This document shows, piece after piece, positions 42,741-54,215 of a stretch of DNA of 64,000 bases; the first letter of the stretch is position 1; each line of letters begins with the position of its first letter. The notes beneath the pieces were generated by a model. It searched no databases. It was not told the origin of the DNA and saw only the letters and a program-made list of their open reading frames with translations. Position numbers and translations under genes: made by a program. The DNA comes from Mantamonas sphyraenae (lineage: Eukaryota > CRuMs > Mantamonadidae), in assembly GCA_026936335.1 (NCBI GenBank), contig JAPMXV010000017.1, positions 124,001 to 188,000 on the forward strand, read 5' to 3'.

Positions 42741-43400
42741 CTGGACTCGGGCCTGCACAGGGGTGCGTGCAAGGCCGCCGCCGCCGCGCTTGAACGGATT
42801 TCCCTCGTTGCCTTGCACCAGCTCCACGTCCACGTCGTCCACCTCCTTGCGCGACAGTGCACTCTTCTGAGGGGTGCGTTTGATTTGACTGCGCGGCGCA
42901 AAAGGGTTTTCCTCGCCTTCCTTGAGCTCAACCACTCGGCGTGTGCTCTTGGCCTTGGGTGTCACAAATTGCTGCTGCTCCGCACCTCCGTTTGCGTTCT
43001 CTTTGCTCTCTTCCACCATACCATGCTTCTGGTGGCTGGCCAGTTGCCACAGCTTGTCACCATACTTCACCTCCAGCTTGTCCACAATGGCCTCCACGGC
43101 TTGGAACAGCTTGGCTTCCGGCGCCAGGCGCTGCGTTTTCTTCTTCATGTGACTCAGGTCCATGGCGTTGAATCCCTTGTTGATCAGCTTGCGTTCGCCA
43201 CCAATCTTCACTTCGGACGCGTCCCAGCCCATGTTCTTGTCAAACAGGCCAAACAACGTGGCGAAAAGGTGGTTCAAATCTTGACGGCTCAGCAACGACA
43301 CGTCGCTTCCGCCCGCCTGCAGCGCTCCCAGACGCCGCAGCTTCTTCTGCAGCTCCGCACTGCACATCTCTCGCTTCCTGCTACCGCTTACACTCGACAT
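41130..43400 (-). CDS. NPF/ARTPV-repeat coiled-coil protein, unknown
   Basis: A 756-residue frame from the ATG at 43400. Residues about 1-120 look globular (NHLFATLFGLFDKNMGWD and FNAMDLSHMKKKTQRLAPEA, then a helical Lys/Trp segment). The middle holds six copies of a unit reading N/D-PF-x-RGGGLARTPV plus one degenerate copy (NPFAPRSQIKRTP). The C-terminal third is a long coiled coil (from about residue 565). NPF tripeptides bind EH domains in endocytic adaptors, while R-T/S-P-V sites are typical of proline-directed kinases; either could be the purpose of the array. The family was not recognised. Its stop is 13-20 bp from the putative transposon end. Confidence 0.75.
42098..42806 (-). repeat. 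Six dispersed NPFxRGGGLARTPV coding repeats
   Basis: Six copies of a roughly 45-bp conserved unit recur every 80-200 bp, separated by variable low-complexity linkers that include a Thr run from (ACC)n and a Ser run from (AGC)n. Conservation is stronger in the motif than in the linkers, which argues for selection on the motif. Confidence 0.85.
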
Positions 43401-43511
43401 CGCTCGCTCTCCTGTGTTCTCAGTCCAATGGCGCGTGGTTGACGCTGACGTTTGAAAAATGGAACGGTGGAATTTTTTGGCGCGCACGGCGCAGCATCTG
43501 CCCGCATCCTC

Positions 43512-46500
43512 TCACAGCGCATAGCGCGCTCTCAGCCACGTCAACACCGATGACACACCAGCCGCCATGGCCGAGGCAGCCACACCAGACAGTGACTGTA
43601 CCAGGCCTTGGGTTAGTGGCACGCCGAGGATCTTGGGGGGATCGTGCACCAGGCCCAACAGCGTCATCAGGTTGTCAATCATCTCCAGTGACATCTCCAG
43701 ATTGGTCAGGTACTGGTCTGTGCGCTTCTTGTACATGCCCAGCTGCATGCACACCGACACGCGGTACTTTTCTTTGGCCAACACGGCCAGATGCTTGGTC
43801 TGCTGCTCGTTGATCTGGGCCCCAATGAAAATCACCGCCAGGGTGAGCGAGCCCAACACCATCACACTGTACACCAGCGAAATCAGGATCTCCATCTCCC
43901 GGGCAGTGCCCTCCAGAAACTCCATGATCATGAAAATGATCTGCAGCAGCGTGGCCACCAATGACACCGCCGTCACAACTTCCAGTCGCTTGATCAGCTC
44001 GGCACGGTACGATTGAATCACCCAACGGTAGTACAGCCACAGCCGCACGTTGCGTGGCGACTCGGTCAGGTCCAGAAAGCGGCCGTGTTCCGACGGCTGC
44101 GTCATCAGCGGAAAATCCTTCATCACCATCAGCCGTGCGTTGTACAGATGCACACCTTCGAGAAGCAGGTAGAGGAACATGCCACCAGACACCCAGCTCG
44201 TCAACATGGAACTGAGGACCACGACGTAGTGGTACCACGCGCCGGCCTCAAACACCTCGGTCCCAGAGATCTGCCAACGCAGCAGTGCGGGTCCCACGGC
44301 GTGTGGCAAACTCAACAATCCGGCCAGGGTCAGCCACTTCCACGTGCGCTCGGGCTTGATCTGGTCCATTTTGGTGCGGCGCTTTGTGTCGTTGCTGGGT
44401 TTCTGCCAATACGTCGGCTGGATGGCCAGATACATGCCACAGGTGAACGAGGCCGCCACGTACGTTGTGATGGGCAGCCAGATCTCCTCGGGCTGCGTGG
44501 TGACAAATGCACTGCGAAACGTGTACCAGAGAACAATCATCGCCACCAAGGGTGGCCACAGACACATCAGCGTGTACAACATGTGGCGCTTGGTCGTGTC
44601 GCTGGCAGCCGTCATCCTGTGCAGCGTCCTTCGCATGGACCAAAACCCGATGGGGGGCAGCAGCAGCGCAAACACAACTTGTTTCAGCACAGCCCACACC
44701 GTTTGCGTGGCCCTGTTGCCATGGCTGTGGAAGAACGTCGACTCAAAATGGTCCAACACACTGGCCATCTTCTCTTTGCCCGAACCCAGCTCTTTGGCCA
44801 CGCTGCCCACGTGTGTGAACCCGCGCTGGGTGCGATCTTCGTGCACGTGCTCCTTCAGATCGTGCCAATGCGACAACGCACGTTTGTTGTGCCGTTGCCT
44901 GACGCCCGATCCGCTGTCAACCGTCATCTCTTCTGCTGTTCCAGACACCGAAGCATTTGCCGCCACGGTTGTTCCGTCAGGATGACGCTCGTGATCTTGG
45001 TGATGTTCGTCCTCATCCTCCTCCTCCATCATGGCGGTGGTGTCGTACTCATGTTCGTCCATCTCACGTGCCATAGCCACCACGCCTGCACCGTGGTTGT
45101 CATGTCGCATCCGACCAGACATGTTGCCCTGGTCTGACGGGCTGCTTCCGTGACCCGTCACCGTCGTCCGCCGCCGCCGTCCTGTGACCAGGGTGTTTGC
45201 TGCACTCACACCTTCCAACATGCGCTGCAGTCGTCTGCAATCCATCTGCGCGTCTTCCAACGCCTTGCGTGTCTCGTCCAGCTCGTCCGCCAGGCTGTCC
45301 ACGCGTTCTCGCAGCGTCTCCTTTTGCGTCTGGTCTCGCATCAGCGCATACCGCACCGCCACCAAGTTGACCCCGTCTGCGTGTGACAGTTGCTGCAGCT
45401 GCTGCAGCTCCGGATGCACGCTCAACACACGCTCCTGCGTTTCGTAGACGAGTTCAAACGACCCACTGCTGTCGATGGTGCTCTCCCAGTCCAGCGTAAA
45501 CCCTGTGGCAGTGTTTCGCAGTGCAAACCGACGTGGCAGCGACACATCATGCTCCACACACAGGTCACGGATGACCTGACCCGAGCGACAGTGAGCACGC
45601 ACCGTGTGCTCCTCTTCGGCCGCTCCCTCAAAGGCACGCACCTCCGCCGCAAACCGGATGGTGATCTTGAAGCGCTCGCCCACGGCCACTTGTTCCCGGA
45701 TGTCCAAGATGGCGCTGATCTGGTCGTTGAGGCGGTCGTCGTTGATGAACTCGGCGTACGGTGACAACAGGTATGCCTCCAGGGCGTCCATGGGCTCCAC
45801 GTCCTGGTCTCCCAGGTCGTCGGGACTCTCTGCCAGGATGCGCTGCAGAACCTTGATGCTCATGTCCTGCATGTGTGCGTCCTCGTGGCCCACAAGGTCA
45901 AAGAGGAGCTCCAACGCACCGTGCTCCACCAGGGACAGTTTGCACAGCTGGATGCGTCCCAGGTGATACATTGTGCGCACACAGGCCTTTTGCACGTCCA
46001 GCAGCGTGGATTTGCCCCACGACACCACTGTGCGCACAAAGAGCGCGTCGTGCGCCTGAACCAGCGCAGTATGCACCTCTTTGTTCTCCACCAGTCTGAA
46101 GCACACGTCCACCACCACGGCCAGCAACTCTTCGTCCAGGTCGTCGCCTGTGTGCCACGTTCCCATTCGCAGAAGATTGTCAAACACGTCCGATTCCACC
46201 ATCAGCTCGTGGTTCTCGGCAAAGTGCACAAAACGTCGCAGATCAGCCACACACTTTGTTCGCAGATCCGTTCCCTGTGTTGGCCACACACACCGTGTGT
46301 CAATGGCCACCCCATTTCACATCCGTAGCCACTGGCTCCACCATGCCGCCACTCAAAACTCACCTCCCACGCGAGGCCTGACACGAGCAAGTGGAACCGC
46401 TCGTCCGTCAGCAGGTCCGCATCGTTCTCGATGTTGCCCAGCTGTTCATCTGCCACCACATTCAGCTCGTACATGCCATCTTGGTCGTCCACAAGTCGGG

Positions 46501-46561
46501 TCCCACTCCCTGACGATGTCAAACCACCGCCACCGGCTTCTGTTGAGGCCTGATTCCCCAT
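43512..46561 (-). CDS. Predicted N-myristoylated multi-pass membrane protein, unknown
   Basis: Exon 1 is 46561-46364 and exon 2 is 46274-43512, giving 986 residues. The N-terminus MGNQASTE is a good myristoylation signal. Residues about 70-260 appear to be armadillo-like helices (HGALELLFDLVGHEDAHMQD), followed by a beta-rich region, a short coiled coil (about 390-440) and an acidic disordered linker. The C-terminal 380 residues contain about seven hydrophobic segments, among them VWAVLKQVVFALLLPPIGFW, LYTLMCLWPPLVAMIVLWY, ITTYVAASFTCGMYLAI and LVYSVMVLGSLTLAVIFIGA. The family was not recognised. The short intron (89 nt) is GTGAGT...ACACAG. A receptor, channel or scaffold role cannot be decided. 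Confidence 0.75.
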
Positions 46562-46619
46562 GGAATTGAGTTGCGCGCAGTTGCGTGTTGTTTCATTTTT
46601 GTCTTTCTCCTCTTCCTCT

Positions 46620-48973
46620 TCATCCCTTTCGCTTGCTGCGCAACAAGCTGGCACTCAGATCCGATTGGCTGCGATCGCCCATCTTTAGCTTGCGCTCGGC
46701 AGACATGGTGCGGCGCTCGAGCTCCTTGACCTGCTTGGTGTCCAGCGGCTGGATGACGCCTTCGGTCTTGTTGAGCTTGGCACGCTCCTGTTCGGCCAGC
46801 TCGCGCAGTTCAAAGTAGTACTTGGCATAGAGGGACGAGGGTACGGTGAGGTGGTAGCGAGTCAGTTCGAGCATGAGCCGCTCGATGGCGTTGAGGTCGG
46901 CCAGCTTGACCAGCGGGAAGATCACCGTAAAGTCCGAATTCCACAGCGAGGCATCCTCCACGGTCTTGGATGCCAGCAGGGTGGCTCCAAGCAGCACACG
47001 GCGCCAGTTGATGGGCAGGATGCGCAGACCGCAGGCAAGCAGGCGCTCGACGTACACGAGCACAATCACGGCCACCTCGACCTCGAGTTGGGCCGCCTGG
47101 AACAGGGCGTTGATGAATTTGTACACATGCTCGGGGGTCGGCGTGGTGGTGCGTGTGAAACGCAGGATTGGGTGTTTGCGTTCGTCAAACAGCTCAAAGT
47201 CGGCCTCCTCTTCTTCGTCCTTCCACTCGCCCAGCTCGCACTCGGCCACGTGGAACGAAATGGCCGTACCCACCGTCAGCAACAGGGCCTCCCGGTCGGG
47301 ATTCTCAAGAGTGGAGCTGATAAACAGCGACGACGTGCTGTTGCTCTTGGTGCGTCGAAGGTCGCGCAGGTGCACAATGCGGCCCCCCTTGAGCTCGTTG
47401 CGCAGCGTCCGCTTCGGCGACGGTGAGTCTGTCGACTTGTACGATGGTGCCTTTTCCAGCAATGATCCTTCCTTTGCCTCATTGTCCTTGCTGCTGCTGG
47501 AGCTGCTGCTGGAGCTGCTGCTGCTGCTCGTCGTGGTGCTTGTGCTGCTCGAAGAGCTCGACGACGACGCGCCTGCTCCCTCCTCCTCCATCGCACTTGT
47601 GGCAATTTCAATGGCACTCTTGTCGATCGCCTCTGCTCCCAGCGACTTGCTCTTCATCACCTGTGGTCGATCGTTGTCGATGCTCAGGCTGTTGCTGCGG
47701 ATGCGCTCGGCCTGCAGTTTGCCGATTTAGGAAGGCGCCGCCGCAGCCGCGTTTTTGTCAGTGCCTTTTCCCGATTAGGCAGGTTGTGTGCTTGCGCCGT
47801 TGCCGTTTCCCTCTCACACACGTGCCACACTCCTCCATGCATGTGCATTCCACCCTGCCCAATTGCCGCTTCACCCATGCTCCCGTCTCCCTGTGCGGGC
47901 AAACCTGCCGCACACGCTTGCCCTCGAGACGCCTTCGAAGCGAACAAAAAGCATTGACACGTCGGGCCGCACGGCTCCAGGCCACCTCCACAGCTGCATG
48001 GGGACCCTTCCACAAGCATCCCCAAGCACCCTGCATCCGACCTGAACTGTTGGCCATGCGATGTGCCTTCTGCTTCCATGCAGTGCAGAGGCCGAAAGGT
48101 CCATTTTTGATGACCGTGGCCGTTGCGTGACCATTTTCATGCCTCTCTGCGTCATGCACACACATACACAGGCCATGGATTTTCTCACACGCATGCACAT
48201 GTGGTCAGGCACAGATGGGTGCCATTGGACAGCACGGTGCATCACCGTCTGGCGCAGATTGCAGGCCTGCCGTGCGGGCAGGGAGGATCATTTGCCAGGG
48301 TGGGTCACCGGGACCCCAGCAGACGCAACAGCCTTGCACGACCACACACACAAGGCCCTACAGGACCAAACAACACACGGGACACACACACGCGCATCCG
48401 AATGCACACAGCACGTTCTCCCTCGCCGTGGGCACTCACCTTGAAGATGGTTTCTTGCGGCAGCGGGGAACGTCGGCCCACAAACTTGTCGCCAAAGAAG
48501 CTGCGCTCGTCGCGCACGGAGGAGGAGCGACGCCTGCGACTGCCCTTGCTGCCACGCGAATCGTCGCTGCTGGTTTCGTCCTCGTCACTGCTGGAAAAGT
48601 CGGAGCGCGACTTGCGGTATTTCTTTTTACCCTTTTGGGAGGCGCCCTCCACGATTTTCGGCACCTGCAGCAGCGAGTCGCCATTGCGTGGGTTTGTACC
48701 GTGGATGGTGTTACGACGCGGAGGCGTGCTTTGCTGCACGCGAAACTTGGGTTTTGCTTTGCCCTTTTTGCCTTTGCTTTCGGCCTGTTCGGCCTCCACC
48801 GCGGCCAGGGCCGCCGCTGCAATGTCTGCCTGCGACTCTCCGCCACTCGACGTGCGCTGGCCACTCAGCCTTCGCAACAGGCCCTTCTTCTTCTTCTTTT
48901 TGTCGCCTGGTTGCAGGCTATCATCAAACTGCGAATCCTGCTCGCCGTCCGGCAGCGATTGTTCGTTGCCCAT
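46620..48973 (-). CDS. Cyclin Y (CCNY-like) with N-myristoylation signal
   Basis: Exon 1 is 48973-48440 and exon 2 is 47711-46620, giving 541 residues. The start MGNEQS parallels the myristoylated MGNTTS of animal cyclin Y. The cyclin box is diagnostic: YKFINALFQAAQLEVEVAVI, LVYVERLL, NWRRVLLGATLLASKTVEDASLWN and VPSSLYAKYYFELRELAEQE, all aligning with CCNY. Cyclin Y recruits and activates CDK14/16 at the plasma membrane. A Ser/Thr-only run and several RRxxS sites surround the box, possible 14-3-3 sites as in animals. The 728-nt intron is long for this window; exon 1 was linked by frame (FK|AERIRS), splice signals and the myristoylation logic. Divergent from MED20. Confidence 0.88.
47712..48439 (-). 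other. 728-nt intron of the cyclin Y gene
   Basis: The segment lies between GTGAGT at 48439 and CTGCAG at 47714-47712 on the minus strand. It contains no convincing gene on either strand, only several short overlapping open frames and CA-rich patches. It is several times longer than most other introns in the window. Confidence 0.6.
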
Positions 48974-49068
48974 CCCTTTGCGAAGTTTTGCCCCAGGGTG
49001 CGCACCCGCATCCAGCCCCAGTTCCCCCTTGCCACCCATCTCACTCGCAATCCGGTGCGTCCCACACA

Positions 49069-49667
49069 ATGCTCCTTGCTGCTTGGACTGCGTCGGACGA
49101 CACAGTGAGTGCGGCAGACGTACGCATGGCCCTGCAGAAGCAGCTCGTGGTCCTCGGCGCAGAGTTTGCCTCCTCCTGGAATGTCCAGTGTTCCACCGTG
49201 TCTCTGCACAGCAGCAATGCCTTGCAGCGTGACGCAGCACCCGCCATGTATGCTGTCACCATGAGCGACCACGCAAACAAGTGCTACTACGTTGCAGAAG
49301 ACGTCGTGCTGGAGACCACCGACGCAAACCAGCAGCTGCTTCGCTTGTTTGCTCACTACAAGCCTGTCAAGCGCAGCAACAGTGCTGCGTCCATCAAAGG
49401 CGAGATTTACGTCATGGGCGACCTTGTGTTCAAGCTGGGCACGGTTCAGAACGACGTCTCCAAACCTTTGTACGTTGAGGTCGCCTACAGCCCCTATGGC
49501 GGCTCAGAGGACATCGATGACATGCTCAGCGACGTGTTGGACAGCATTGCTGCCGATGATGCCCTCAAGGGCTACTCCTACGACGTCGTTCAGCGTGAAG
49601 ACACCAACGAGAAGCGACACAGCAACAGCGACGCTGCCCTCCTCTACGTCCAGCTCCTCGCAGGCTG

Positions 49668-49668
<1 letters not shown>
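49069..49668 (+). CDS. MED20: Mediator complex subunit 20 (MED20)
   Basis: A single exon of 199 residues. The block GEIYVMGDLVFKLGTVQNDV followed by LYVEVAYSPYGG matches the MED20/TRF-like core of human MED20 (YQYCDFLVKVGTVTMG, ISVEVEYGPC), and the start (LQKQLVVLGAEFASSWNVQC) matches the LLTRKLEMLGAEKQGTFCVD region. MED20 is a head-module subunit that pairs with MED18 and contacts RNA polymerase II. The length is close to the family's 210 residues. It is divergent from cyclin Y with 95 bp between start codons. Confidence 0.88.

Positions 49669-49671
<3 letters not shown>

Positions 49672-49700
<29 letters not shown>
49672..49700 (+). repeat. (CA)n microsatellite after MED20
   Basis: About fourteen CA dinucleotides follow the MED20 stop codon almost immediately, in the presumed 3' UTR. 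Confidence 0.9.
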
Positions 49701-49704
<4 letters not shown>

Positions 49705-49851
49705 AACAAACACATGTCTGAACAAGAATCGCATGCGTCTGGACCCTGCAATCTGATCGTCTTGCCTCGTCTTGCACACAGCGCCGTCGCTGCCAATCAA
49801 AAGCCCGATTGCCCACCTTTCCACTCATTCTAATTTTACGGGCTCTCCACC

Positions 49852-52800
49852 ATGAGCAATTTTGATTCCAGTGGGCCTCATCTCGACGAGGAGTGGACCT
49901 ACGTCGCCGTGGATCTTGTGCGTTTTTCCGCTTTTTCCGCCCGGCGCCTTGGTTGGGCCCTTGCCACACGTGGAAACATGCACACACGCTGACACGACAC
50001 ACCCTCTCACCTGCATCCACACTTGTCCACACACGTACCCAGCCGTCCGCACGCGAAGAGGCGTTGGTGCTGCCTCGCATGCTAAGAGGCGAACGCATCT
50101 TTTGCAGAGTCGACGGCGTCCTCTACGAAAAGGCGCACCAGCAGGATGCCTACCGCACCGCTGGCGCCGGATCCTCCAACACAGGCGGCCTACTTAAGTA
50201 AGTGTGCCGTTGTTCCCGCGTGTATTGCGCCCTCCACACCCCGTTCTTGCCGCCACCAAAGAAAATCCTTCCACAACGCGAAATGGCCCGCAAACACGCC
50301 GCCTGCTCGATTCGCCCACGGGGAACACGCCCGCTCAGACAACTGACCCATGCATTTCATTTCTACACACACACACACGCACACACAGCTTCATGGTAAA
50401 CGGTTTCACGTCGTCATCGTCCTCGACACTGTCCGAGGGCTCGCAGGCGTCGCAAGACTCGGACGTGTCCATGATCAACGAAAACGAAGGCGCTTTGTTC
50501 TTCACCAACTTCCAGCTCATCTTTTCGCCGTACAAGGCGTCGCGGTCGCCTCTTACCATTCTGGACGCCGGCTGCGTGCGCCTTCCACTGTGTTCCGTGT
50601 TCCAGGTCACGTCACAGACAGCGTGCAACGACGACCCGCGCTTCCCGACGCCGGTGCTGCAGATCACGGGCAAGAATCTGCTCGTGCTGCGCTTTGCGTT
50701 TTCCACCACGTTTGCATTTCAGCAAGCGATGAAGTGGGCCACAGTCATGTCGTTTCCCGAGGTCACGGACATGTTTGCGTTTGCCCTGCGTGCAGACGAA
50801 CAGGAACTGCTCGCGGTGGGCAGCCACGGCAACGGCGCACTCGACACACGCGAGACACAAACCATCACCAGCAAGGGGGTCATTGTAAGTGGCGTGCTGG
50901 GTTCACCCTTCAAGTCGCCCAAGGGACCGCGCACATTTGCTTCGACAAAAACGCGCTGGAAGCTGGAGGGCGACGCCGATACCTCGCTGGAGGTCGCTGT
51001 GCGTACGCTGGGTGACACCGGCGATCTGGGGGACGGCCTGTCGGAAGACGACCAAGACGCGTTTGTGCCACAGATCCGCGTGTACGAGGACTGGCAAGGG
51101 ACCATGTCGCCGCACCTGAAACGCATGATGCATCTGGCAGACGACGTGGACGTGGAACACATCACTCTCAATCGCTTCCTGCGCGACGTGTACAATGGCA
51201 TCATGCCGCAAGAGGAGTCGAGCAGCAGCAACGGCGACGCAAGGTCGGCGGATAGCCAGGACGACGATCATCACAGCGACAACGACGACGTGGTGGCAGA
51301 GCAGGACACAGAATCGCTGGGTGCACTGGTGGACGACGATGACGACGGCAGGGAAAAGACAGCGCAGAATGACACCGAAGGGGGCGAGGAGACGGAGGAC
51401 GAAGGCATGACGACGCCGAGGACGGTGTCGACGCTGAAGCGGGTCAAGTCGTTTGTTGTGACGCAACCAGAGCAGCTGCAGTCGCTGGATTACAGCTGCG
51501 AAATCCCAGGGTGCAAGTTTGATTATGCAGAGACGAGCCGCGAGCGGTGGTACGACGCACGCAAGGAGTTTGACCGGCAGGGGGTCGGGGCAAGCAAGCT
51601 GTGGCGCTACACCGAGGCCAACGAAGAGTACCAGCTGTGTTCGACGTACCCACGTGTGCTGGTGGTGCCTTCCGCCATGTCGGACAAGGAGCTGATGCAG
51701 GTGGCGTCGTTCCGCACAAAGTCGCGGTTGCCCGTGCTCACATGGAGGCACATGGACTACGAAAACGTGGCGATGTTGCGCTCGTCACAGCCACGTGTGG
51801 GAGTGACCAACTCACGCAACGTGGTCGACGAGGCCCTGCTGGACATTGTGCAAAAGGCGCAGCCGAGCCAGGATCCGCTGTTGATCATCGATTGCAGGCC
51901 AAAGACCAACGCGGTAGCCAACTCGCTCGCCGGCGGAGGTTACGAGAGTTCGGTGTACGAGAACTGCACTGTGCAGTTTGCCAACATCGAAAACATCCAC
52001 GTGATGCGAGACTCGCTGAGCAAACTGATGGACTTGTGTGCGCTGGTGACACCGGGCCAGGGCCAATCGACGCTGACGTTTGGCGACAGCGGCTGGCTGA
52101 GCAAGGTGGAAAACACGGGGTGGCTGGAGCATGTGAGGTTGGTGCTGATGGTGTCGCTGGAGGTGGCGCGGGCGATGGAGCAGGACCACATCAGCGTGCT
52201 GGTCCATTGCAGCGACGGGTGGGACCGCACGGCGCAGGTGTGTGCCTTGGCTCAGATCATGCTGGATCCGTACTATCGCACCATCGAAGGGTTCGAGGTG
52301 CTCATCGAGAAGGACTGGTGTTCGTTTGGGCACAAGTTTGCGCAGCGGCTGGGCCACGGCGACAGCAAGTACTGGGACGACCAGCGCTCGCCTGTGTTCT
52401 TGCAGTTTCTGGACTGTGTCTACCAGTTGCTGGTGCAATTTCCGATGGCGTTTGAGTTCAACGAAAACCTGCTGATTGCGGTGGCAGACCACATGTACAC
52501 ATGCCAGTTTGGCACGTTTCTGTGCAACTGCGAACGGGAACGCGAGGAGTTGGAGGTGCGGGAACGGTGTGTGAGTGTGTGGACGTGTCTGAACCACTAC
52601 GCGCGGCAGCACGACGAGGTGCTGCTGGCCGAGGGGGGACGCATGTTTCTGTACACCAACCCGTTCTTTGTGGGTGTGGGCAGCAGTGTGCAAGGGTACG
52701 TGCCGTCCACGGTGGTCGAAGCCAACCAGGGTGCTCTGCTGAATGTGGACTGTTCCTCGGTGAGCATGCGGCTGTGGCGCTCGTACTACCTGCGCTGGCA

Positions 52801-53515
52801 CCACAGCAACGTGACGTACCACGGCCTGGTCAACGTGATCCCGCGAGAACCAAGTGCCGAGCCGGAACTGCTGTACCGCTCGCTCAAGGTGGAGCGAGAC
52901 GCGATGGCGCAAATGCTGGAGGAGCAACGGGAAGGAGCGGCGGCAATGCGTGAGGAGATGGAGCGGTTGCGCAAGCAGCTGGAAAAGGAGCGTGTGAACA
53001 AGCTGGAGGGCATTGTGCGTGGCGAGGTCCAGGATGAGGTGGATTCAAAGAGCATGGTGGGTGGCGACGGGGAATGCGAAGGTGACGGCGCGGAGGACTG
53101 TGAGGAGGAGGAACGCGAAGACGTGGGCGAGTACTATGCTTTTGACACACCCGAGGAGTGGGAACACTACAACCGGGAGCTGCTGGGAATGCCTCTGGCA
53201 CGGTTTGTGAGTGGGACGCGACACGTGGACGTGGAATGGGACTACCCGCCTCTGTGCAGGCCCATTCAGGAGCAGGTGAAGCTGAGGGACGGCGTGCGCA
53301 ACACGCATGGCACGCATGTTAGCCAACTGCCGAGCAAGAATGCAGCAGCTGGAGGCAGCAACAAGAATGCCAAGGGCACGCGCAAGGGACTGCAATTTGA
53401 CTTTAACGCAGTGGCCGAGCCTAACCAGGTGGAGGAGTTGGTGCAGAGCGTAGTTTATGGCCAGGAAGACTCGTTCTACGGGTCGTTGATGTTGGCAGAA
53501 AGCAGCGCGGAGTGA
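49852..53515 (+). CDS. Myotubularin-family phosphoinositide 3-phosphatase
   Basis: Exons 49852-49917, 50043-50197 and 50389-53515 give 1115 residues. The N-terminal PH-GRAM domain (LPRMLRGERIF, then ALFFTNFQLIFSP) carries an acidic disordered insertion (about residues 350-470). The phosphatase domain has the intact P-loop VHCSDGWDRTAQ (C-x5-R), SMAMKWATV-like helices and WCSFGHKFAQRLGH, so the enzyme should be active on PI3P and PI(3,5)P2. A coiled coil (about 915-960) and acidic segments follow, and the C-terminus resembles dimerising MTMs. It acts on endosomal membranes. Two short introns precede the main exon; the second ends in a long (CA)n tract before ACAG. Confidence 0.93.
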
Positions 53516-54215
53516 GTTGGAGTGCTGGGTCTTTGATGGAATGGAAATGCCACAGCCATGCAGTGCGAGTCAGACGTAAAGGTAACCTCATCGCCATGAC
53601 GGCGGTCGGATATCTGAGCAACGGGAGTGGTTGGAAGCGGTGTCAGGAGGCGGCAAAAGACCCCAGAGGGTTTGATCACAGCGGCGCGGCTTTCCATGGC
53701 GCGTGAGGGCACCACCGCGGTCAACTTACCTAACTAGATTTCGAGCATCATTCTCCACTGCTGGGTTGTCGGGCAGGAAGAGGGAAGAGGGGAAGGGCAA
53801 AGGGCAAAAAGGCAGTGCTGGACGTGTGGAGTGTGTGTTGCGAATCGAAGAAAAGTGGCGCAGGTGCATTTTGGCGAACCAACCTGGAAAGGGGACAACG
53901 TGTGAGTGGACGCAGGAGGACACATGTGCAACCCAAAGCAATGGCCATGGTCGGGAATGAGGCTGGGAAGGCTCAGAGGAATTTGAAAAGAGGTTGATCG
54001 TCAGCGTGTCCGCCACAGAAGAGCTTGCGGGCTCGGACGGACGCGAATTCGGCAAGAACGCAGCCTCGAGTTTCTCATCATGGCCAAGAGGCTGGGGTGC
54101 GGTGGGGGGTGGGGGGGGGGGGGGGGTTTCATGCGAGTCTCACCTTCCAGCCTGAAAACAACTGCCTTGCACTGGGCCAGCGGACGCAGCGGCAAAGAAA
54201 ACCACCACTGTCCTC
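53516..54215 (+). other. 700-bp intergenic region between myotubularin and myosin
   Basis: No supported gene. It includes a poly-G run at about 54103-54127 broken by a single T, and otherwise mixed short frames. It should contain the myotubularin 3' UTR and the myosin promoter. G-quadruplex formation is possible at the G run. Confidence 0.5.

Noticed and set aside
41583-43442. 619-codon plus-strand frame opposite the NPF-repeat gene
   Set aside because: Antisense shadow of a repetitive, codon-biased gene; no motif.
54101-54128. Poly-G tract as a functional element
   Set aside because: Could form a G-quadruplex, but may equally be sequencing noise or neutral expansion; nothing ties it to a gene.
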